Assembly (NCBI GenBank): GCA_026394935.1
Contig: JAPLZR010000130.1
Coordinates: 1-7,014 of the forward strand
DNA from: Candidatus Woesearchaeota archaeon
Lineage (GTDB): Archaea; Nanobdellota; Nanobdellia; Woesearchaeales; ARS49
Length of the DNA stretch: 7,014 nucleotides
Direction: 5' to 3'
A program made the position numbers and the translations under genes. Shown piece after piece: positions 4,807 to 7,014 of the stretch; positions within the stretch are counted from its first letter, which is position 1, and each line of letters opens with the position of its first letter. Below the pieces are notes generated by a model, which was not told where the DNA came from, searched no databases, and worked only from the letters and a program-made list of their open reading frames with translations.

Positions 4807-5464
4807 AGTTCCTGAAGGGTACAGGGGACTGGTTGTCGGATGCCCAATACCATACGAATTTTTCAAATCAAAAGGAACAGGACAAAGCGGAGACCAAAAC
4901 CACGCAGGAAGCTACCACAAAGCAATGCGAGAGGCAGGAGTGGAACTAGGAAACCTGGTGCCATACACAAGCATACTGCCAAGAATAGCAAGAGAAATAT
5001 CAGTTGATGAAGGAATGGACCGAATCCAACACGGAGCACAAGTCGGAGTCATACAGGCAGCAGCGCACATAGACCGAGAAAAAGGACAAAGAAGAGCAAC
5101 AGCAGCAATACTATACGGCTGGCTGCGCCCAAAAGGCGAAAGGATGGGAGAACACGCAGGCGGACTGGTCTGCGAATACAACGGCGAAGGAACAATAGAT
5201 GATGCAGTCAAAAACGTTAACAGCTGCCTGGACGAGCTATTCACAGGAAAAAACAGAAAAGGATTCGCGTTCTCAGACAGATATGATTTACACAAACAAG
5301 AACCCATCGTGGCAACAGTCACGCCAGAACAAAGATTCGGCACGGCATTCTGCGTAATAGCATTCGTCAGCTACGTGGTGCCGGTCCTCGGACAAAACAT
5401 CTTGCCAAAAGACGAAGACGCATTCGCACTCGCACAAAGCGCATTCGGACAAAGAGGAATTTAA
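4796..5464 (+). CDS. Pyruvoyl-dependent arginine decarboxylase (long, AaxB-like form)
   Basis: This enzyme decarboxylates arginine to agmatine, which archaea use for polyamines and for agmatidine in tRNA-Ile. The 222-residue proenzyme has GTGQSGD (about 28-34), an Ala/Gly-rich helix, then NLVPYTSILP (54-63). There the chain is expected to cut itself between Thr58 and Ser59, with Ser59 becoming the pyruvoyl cofactor of the alpha chain. VDEGMDRIQHGAQVGVI (about 70-86) follows. Glu127 in VCEYNGEG corresponds to the catalytic Glu109 of the Methanocaldococcus enzyme. A FGTAFCVIAF strand follows near 181-190. Its length and the PYTS-LP cleavage site are closer to the chlamydial AaxB form than to the 165-residue Methanocaldococcus enzyme. 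The protein is cytoplasmic and the family usually forms trimers of processed subunits. The GTG at 4796 is chosen for its perfect Shine-Dalgarno site; a GTG at 4787 would add three residues. A leader, a TATA box and an inverted repeat lie upstream. Confidence 0.88.
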   Translation: MTVEVPEGYRGLVVGCPIPYEFFKSKGTGQSGDQNHAGSYHKAMREAGVELGNLVPYTSILPRIAREISVDEGMDRIQHGAQVGVIQAAAHIDREKGQRRATAAILYGWLRPKGERMGEHAGGLVCEYNGEGTIDDAVKNVNSCLDELFTGKNRKGFAFSDRYDLHKQEPIVATVTPEQRFGTAFCVIAFVSYVVPVLGQNILPKDEDAFALAQSAFGQRGI

Positions 5465-5476
5465 TTCTGTCAGAAT
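5464..5476. repeat. Short inverted repeat after the decarboxylase stop
   Basis: ATTCT-GTC-AGAAT is a perfect 5-bp inverted repeat starting at the last base of the stop codon and followed by AATTTT. It may be a weak terminator, or an element just upstream of the TATA box at 5480. It is short enough to be chance. Confidence 0.25.
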
Positions 5477-5479
5477 AAT

Positions 5480-5487
5480 TTTATATA
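5480..5487 (+). promoter_or_regulatory. TATA box for the small gene at 5510
   Basis: TTTATATA (followed by C) is centred about 26.5 bp upstream of the ATG at 5510, implying a leaderless mRNA. Confidence 0.6.
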
Positions 5488-5509
5488 CTTTAAAAGCATA
5501 ATACCTAAT

Positions 5510-5779
5510 ATGACGGGTGTTTCAGTTTTAAGGAATCCGGAAACTTTATGCGACCCTTCTGAAATAGCTGATACAATAACCTTAATTGAAGAGAAAGAGA
5601 GACTTACTGGAGAACCTGCAGGAGTCGTAAAAAGACAAAATCTTGCTCTTGGTTCATCTTACGATGTGTTATCTGAACCCGAGGCGAGAAACAGACTTTG
5701 CAAGTGGGAAGATTCTGAAATTTACTTGCAATTCTGGCCAAAGAGCTTCTTCTATGACTTGCAAAAGAAATTTGAATAG
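5510..5779 (+). CDS. Small hypothetical protein with distinct codon use
   Basis: I do not recognise this 89-residue soluble protein. It contains a probable amphipathic helix around DPSEIADTITLIEEKERL (about 15-32), a Gly/Ser loop (about 48-50) and an aromatic C-terminus with SEIYLQFWPKSFFYDLQKKF (69-88). Two cysteines (14 and 64) are not in a metal-binding pattern. The start is supported by a TATA box 26.5 bp upstream. Its codons end in T far more often (GAT, TCT, CTT, GCT, GGT) than those of the flanking decarboxylase and PyrD genes, which prefer AAC, ACA and GCA. That may mean recent transfer or different expression. Its own promoter, and a separate promoter for the gene after it, mark it as a single-gene unit. 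It is probably a real gene; its function is unknown. Confidence 0.6.
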   Translation: MTGVSVLRNPETLCDPSEIADTITLIEEKERLTGEPAGVVKRQNLALGSSYDVLSEPEARNRLCKWEDSEIYLQFWPKSFFYDLQKKFE

Positions 5780-5807
5780 AACATAATACCTATCTGAAGC
5801 GCTAAAT

Positions 5808-5815
5808 CTATAAAA
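5808..5815 (+). promoter_or_regulatory. TATA box for the pyrD-pyrK fusion gene
   Basis: CTATAAAA is centred about 26.5 bp upstream of the GTG at 5838. A stop in the same frame at 5811 lies inside it, so the protein must begin downstream. Together these support the GTG start and a leaderless mRNA. Confidence 0.6.
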
Positions 5816-5837
5816 AGCCCTGCATCAAAGCCTGCTT

Positions 5838-7014
5838 GTGCAAAAAACAAGAATAGGCAGCAAGACAGTTTCTCCATTCACAATACCATCAGGAATAATA
5901 ACAACAGAACCATCCTGCCTGGAAAGCATAGCAGACAAAATACCGGAAATAGGAGTCCTGACAACAAAAAGCATAGGATTGCTGCCGAGAGCAGGAAACA
6001 GGGAGCCAATAATTGCGCAATATGCGCCATATTGCTTTGTAAATGCTGTAGGACTGACAAACCCAGGCGCAGAAGCATTCTCAGAAAAACTCCAAAAAGC
6101 AACAATACCTGTTGACAAGTTCCTATTAATATCAATCTTTGGCAAAGACGCAGAAGAATTCGCACAAGTGGCGAGAATTCTTGAAAAACAAGCTGACGGC
6201 TTGGAGCTAAACCTTTCCTGCCCGCACGCAAAAGGATACGGAATGCAGCTCGGACAAGACCCGGAAATGGTAAAAGCAATTGTTGCAAAAGTAAAAACTG
6301 TCACAAACAAGCCAATATTTGCAAAATTAACACCAAACACGCAAAACATAGCGGAAATAGCAAAAGCGGCAATGGAAGCAGGAGCATACGGAATAACAGC
6401 AATAAACACGGTCGGTCCTGGTGCATACATGTTTGACGGGCAATATGTGCTCACAAACAAAGTAGGAGGACTGTCGGGAAGAGGAATCACGCCAATAGGC
6501 ATAAAATGCGCCAAAGACATCACAGACGCGCTCGGAAATATTCCAATGATAGTCTGCGGAGGAATATACACGGCAAACGATGTCAAAGCATGCCAAAAAG
6601 CAAGACAACAAGCAAAAGAAACAGTTTTCGGAATAGGAAGCGCACTCGCAGGAATGACTGAAGCAGAACTAAAAAAGTACTTCTCAACAATTGATTCTGA
6701 CCTTGAACACGAAACAAACAACGCAGAACGCCTATTAAAAACAGTTGACATGAGCTACAAAAAATTCAGGGTGGCTGCAAGAATACCGCTGGCAGAAGAC
6801 TTCCACATACTGCAAATGGACGGAGTATTACAAGCAGAACCAGGACAATTCGCATTCGCCTGGCTTCCGGAAAAAGGGGAAAAACCCTTCTCAGTAATGT
6901 ACACCGACCCGCTGGTAATCGCATTCCAAGAAAGAGGATGCTTCACAAAAGCACTTGCGAAACTAGAAAGAGGAGACGAAATCTACTTCAGAGGACCATA
7001 CGGAAAAGAAATAA
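5838..7014 (+). CDS. pyrD: Dihydroorotate dehydrogenase PyrD fused to PyrK domain (3' end outside window)
   Basis: The frame stays open for 392 codons to the right edge. Residues 1-290 are a class 1 dihydroorotate dehydrogenase, which oxidises dihydroorotate to orotate in pyrimidine synthesis. VLTTKSIGLLPRAGN (40-54, Lys44 near FMN), NAVGLTNPG (69-77), NLSCPH with catalytic Cys128, FAKLTPN (Lys163), GGLSGR and the FMN-phosphate glycines 241-242 (CGGIYTANDV) are all in place. The Cys base places it in class 1. From Met305 the sequence becomes a PyrK-like ferredoxin-reductase domain: a beta strand (KKFRVAARIPL), EPGQF, KPFSV (349-353, where FAD-binding RP(F/Y)S(I/V) is usual), FTKAL and RGPYG (385-389). 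PyrK normally is a separate FAD/[2Fe-2S] subunit that passes electrons to NAD+ in the 1B enzyme. The join was checked codon by codon with no stop or shift. The GTG start is fixed by an upstream in-frame stop at 5811 and a TATA box. The [2Fe-2S] cysteines would lie beyond the window. Confidence 0.88.
   Translation, partial: MQKTRIGSKTVSPFTIPSGIITTEPSCLESIADKIPEIGVLTTKSIGLLPRAGNREPIIAQYAPYCFVNAVGLTNPGAEAFSEKLQKATIPVDKFLLISIFGKDAEEFAQVARILEKQADGLELNLSCPHAKGYGMQLGQDPEMVKAIVAKVKTVTNKPIFAKLTPNTQNIAEIAKAAMEAGAYGITAINTVGPGAYMFDGQYVLTNKVGGLSGRGITPIGIKCAKDITDALGNIPMIVCGGIYTANDVKACQKARQQAKETVFGIGSALAGMTEAELKKYFSTIDSDLEHETNNAERLLKTVDMSYKKFRVAARIPLAEDFHILQMDGVLQAEPGQFAFAWLPEKGEKPFSVMYTDPLVIAFQERGCFTKALAKLERGDEIYFRGPYGKEI

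Noticed and set aside
4542..4853. 103-codon hydrophobic frame on the minus strand
   Set aside because: It runs across a terminator, a promoter and two genes' ends, and its Phe/Leu-rich sequence follows from A-rich DNA on the other strand.
5825..6751. 308-codon frame on the minus strand
   Set aside because: It is the antisense shadow of the PyrD domain, which has clear family motifs on the plus strand.

Overview
The window looks like a stretch of archaeal chromosome, probably from a small-genome (DPANN-like) lineage; the lineage is an inference. The support is an archaeal DUF357 protein, archaeal TATA boxes instead of bacterial -35/-10 boxes, a pyruvoyl-dependent arginine decarboxylase, and a Cys-rich surface protein whose C-terminal domain resembles domains of DPANN surface proteins. 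The sequence is AT-rich by eye and most genes prefer A- and C-ending codons (AAC, ACA, GCA, AGA). No tRNA, rRNA, CRISPR array or insertion sequence was seen.

Layout. 2-705 (+): the 3' end of a putative HEMAH-type zinc metallopeptidase, cut by the left edge, then a DUF357 protein. 688-1095 (-): an unrecognised small protein that converges on DUF357. 1229-2185 (+): a membrane-anchored protein with five twin-CX3C cysteine repeats. 2177-3277 (-): a class I aspartate-type aminotransferase that converges on it. 3367-4592 (+): a two-gene unit of a helical protein with a C-terminal HTH and a PIN-domain nuclease overlapping by ATGA, followed by a hairpin terminator. 4796-5464 (+): pyruvoyl-dependent arginine decarboxylase, with an inverted repeat, a TATA box and a leader upstream. 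5510-5779 (+): a small unrecognised gene with different codon use. 5838-7014 (+): a GTG-started dihydroorotate dehydrogenase fused in frame to a PyrK-type electron-transfer domain and cut by the right edge.

Transcription follows a strong rule. Six genes that begin a transcript have a TATA box centred about 26 bp upstream of the chosen start codon, which implies leaderless mRNAs. This fixes the starts at 1229 and 5838. The arginine decarboxylase is the exception: its TATA box lies about 120 bp upstream of the start, it has a perfect AGGTGAT Shine-Dalgarno sequence, and an inverted repeat sits just before the TATA box, so it is the best candidate here for specific regulation.

The genes do not form one pathway. 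Arginine decarboxylase makes agmatine (for polyamines or tRNA agmatidine), PyrD-PyrK makes orotate, and the aminotransferase probably exchanges aspartate and oxaloacetate. The most unusual items are the cysteine-repeat surface protein, the PyrD-PyrK fusion, the HTH/PIN pair, the arginine decarboxylase leader, and a 20-bp motif (17 of 20 identical) found in both divergent intergenic regions.
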